NCBI GenBank assembly: GCA_044425555.1
Contig: JAWXVF010000127.1
Location: 1 to 7,661 of the forward strand
Length of the DNA stretch: 7,661 nucleotides
Source: JAWXVE01 sp044425555
Lineage (GTDB): Bacteria > Bacillota > Clostridia > Lachnospirales > Lachnospiraceae
Reading direction: 5' to 3'
Notes under the pieces: generated by a model
What the model was told of the DNA's origin: nothing
The model's input: the letters and a program-made list of their open reading frames with translations, nothing else
The model's database searches: none
Made by a program: the position numbers and the translations under genes
Part shown: positions 6,591-7,661 of the stretch, in pieces
How the letters are laid out: every line of letters begins with the position of its first letter
Position numbering within the stretch: position 1 is the stretch's first letter

Positions 6591-7661
6591 TTATTTTACA
6601 CGAGCAAGTACGTCATCAATGCTACCTGCATTTAAGAAGTAACTTTCTGGAATTTGGTCATGTTTCCCTTCAATGATTTCACTAAATCCACGTACTGTTT
6701 CATTAATTGGAACATACTTTCCTTCCAATCCTGTGAATTGTCCAGCAACGAAGAATGGTTGTGATAAGAATCTTTGGATTTTTCTTGCTCTTGATACTAC
6801 TAATTTATCATCTTCTGATAATTCGTCCATACCTAAGATTGCAATAATATCTTGTAATTCTTTGTATCTTTGAAGAATTTCTTGCACTTCACGAGCAACC
6901 TTGTAGTGTTCTTCTCCTACTACACGTGGATCTAAAATTCTTGATGATGATTCTAATGGATCTACCGCTGGATAAATACCAAGTTCAACGATAGAACGTG
7001 ATAATACAGTTGTTGCATCTAAATGCGCAAATGTTGTTGCAGGTGCTGGATCAGTTAAATCATCCGCAGGTACGTATACAGCTTGTACCGATGTAATAGA
7101 ACCATTTTTTGTTGAAGTAATACGTTCTTGCATTGCACCCATTTCTGTTTGAAGTGTTGGTTGATAACCAACAGCTGAAGGCATACGTCCAAGCAACGCT
7201 GAAACTTCCGAACCAGCCTGTGTAAAACGAAAAATGTTATCCACGAATAATAGTACGTCTTTACCACCTTTATCACGGAAATATTCTGCCATAGTAAGAC
7301 CTGTTAGACCTACACGCATTCTAGCTCCTGGTGGTTCATTCATTTGTCCAAATACCATGGTTGTTTTATCAATAACTCCTGATTCAATCATTTCATGGTA
7401 TAAATCGTTTCCTTCTCTTGTTCTTTCCCCTACACCAGTAAATACTGAGTATCCACCATGTTCTGTAGCAATATTACGAATTAGTTCTTGAATTAATACA
7501 GTTTTACCTACACCAGCTCCACCGAAAAGACCAATTTTACCACCTTTTTGGTAAGGACAAAGTAAATCAACTACTTTAATTCCTGTTTCTAACAATTCTG
7601 TTTGTGTAGATTGCTCTTCAAATTTAGGTGCCGAACGATGAATTGGTGCATAGTCTACACC
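6591..7661 (-). CDS. atpD: ATP synthase F1 subunit beta, 5'-truncated by the window edge
   Basis: This is the catalytic beta subunit of the F1F0 ATP synthase, which makes or hydrolyses ATP at the cytoplasmic face of the membrane. The frame is open to the last base of the window, giving 356 residues that begin GVDYAPIHR; roughly 100-110 N-terminal residues (the beta-barrel domain) lie outside. Numbering from the visible start: P-loop GGAGVGKT at 47-54, catalytic Glu79 and the following Arg in GERTREGND, Walker B with Asp141 in LLFVDN, the alpha/beta signature PAVDPLESSS at 231-240, and the DELSEED-type loop as DELSEDD at 279-285. The TTG at 7595 is an internal Leu codon, not a start, because conserved beta sequence continues upstream of it. 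The gene ends with TAA, 31 bases before atpC, as expected in an atp operon. Identification is essentially certain; nothing looks broken. Confidence 0.98.
   Translation of the reverse strand, partial: GVDYAPIHRSAPKFEEQSTQTELLETGIKVVDLLCPYQKGGKIGLFGGAGVGKTVLIQELIRNIATEHGGYSVFTGVGERTREGNDLYHEMIESGVIDKTTMVFGQMNEPPGARMRVGLTGLTMAEYFRDKGGKDVLLFVDNIFRFTQAGSEVSALLGRMPSAVGYQPTLQTEMGAMQERITSTKNGSITSVQAVYVPADDLTDPAPATTFAHLDATTVLSRSIVELGIYPAVDPLESSSRILDPRVVGEEHYKVAREVQEILQRYKELQDIIAILGMDELSEDDKLVVSRARKIQRFLSQPFFVAGQFTGLEGKYVPINETVRGFSEIIEGKHDQIPESYFLNAGSIDDVLARVK

Noticed and set aside
7055..7595. A possible atpD start at the TTG at 7595-7593 and an overlapping minus-strand frame at 7055-7276.
   Set aside because: Conserved beta-subunit sequence (DYAPIHR onward) continues upstream of 7595 to the window edge, and the overlapping frame is an out-of-frame shadow of atpD with no ribosome binding site or recognisable protein.

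Overview
The window is a compact, AT-rich stretch with every gene on the minus strand, so transcription runs from the high-coordinate end to the low one. The F1 beta and epsilon genes in the order atpD-atpC, the low GC, the Shine-Dalgarno sites and the secreted protein's similarity to proteins I remember from Lachnospiraceae suggest a Gram-positive anaerobe of the Clostridia, probably Lachnospirales. This placement rests on gene content and sequence style; no database search was made.

Layout in transcription order: (1) 7661-6591, the 3' part of atpD (F1 beta), with its N-terminus outside the window. (2) 6559-6155, atpC (F1 epsilon), the usual last gene of an atp operon. (3) 6149-6101, a long near-perfect hairpin followed by five T residues, the likely end of the atp transcript. 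(4) 6087-4948, a class I SAM-dependent methyltransferase of the Methyltransf_32 type. (5) 4932-2374, a large secreted or membrane-anchored protein whose C-terminal domain resembles a C39-like papain fold but appears to lack the catalytic Cys and His. (6) 2345-1221, an M29-family metallo-aminopeptidase with all metal ligands present. (7) 1217-12, a cation:proton antiporter resembling the SLC9B/NHA group, with an Asp-Asp motif.

Genes 4 to 7 are separated by only 15, 28 and 3 bases and share one direction, so they probably form one transcription unit. Either they have a promoter not obvious here, or they depend on read-through of the atp terminator. Apart from energy coupling (the ATP synthase and the antiporter both use transmembrane ion gradients), no shared pathway is evident. 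It reads as a core-genome neighbourhood.

No mobile element, CRISPR array, tRNA or rRNA was seen. No intergenic stretch exceeds 67 bases. I did not find a convincing new multi-gene system. The most interesting items are the apparently inactivated protease-like domain of the secreted protein and the terminator placed against the next gene's ribosome binding site.
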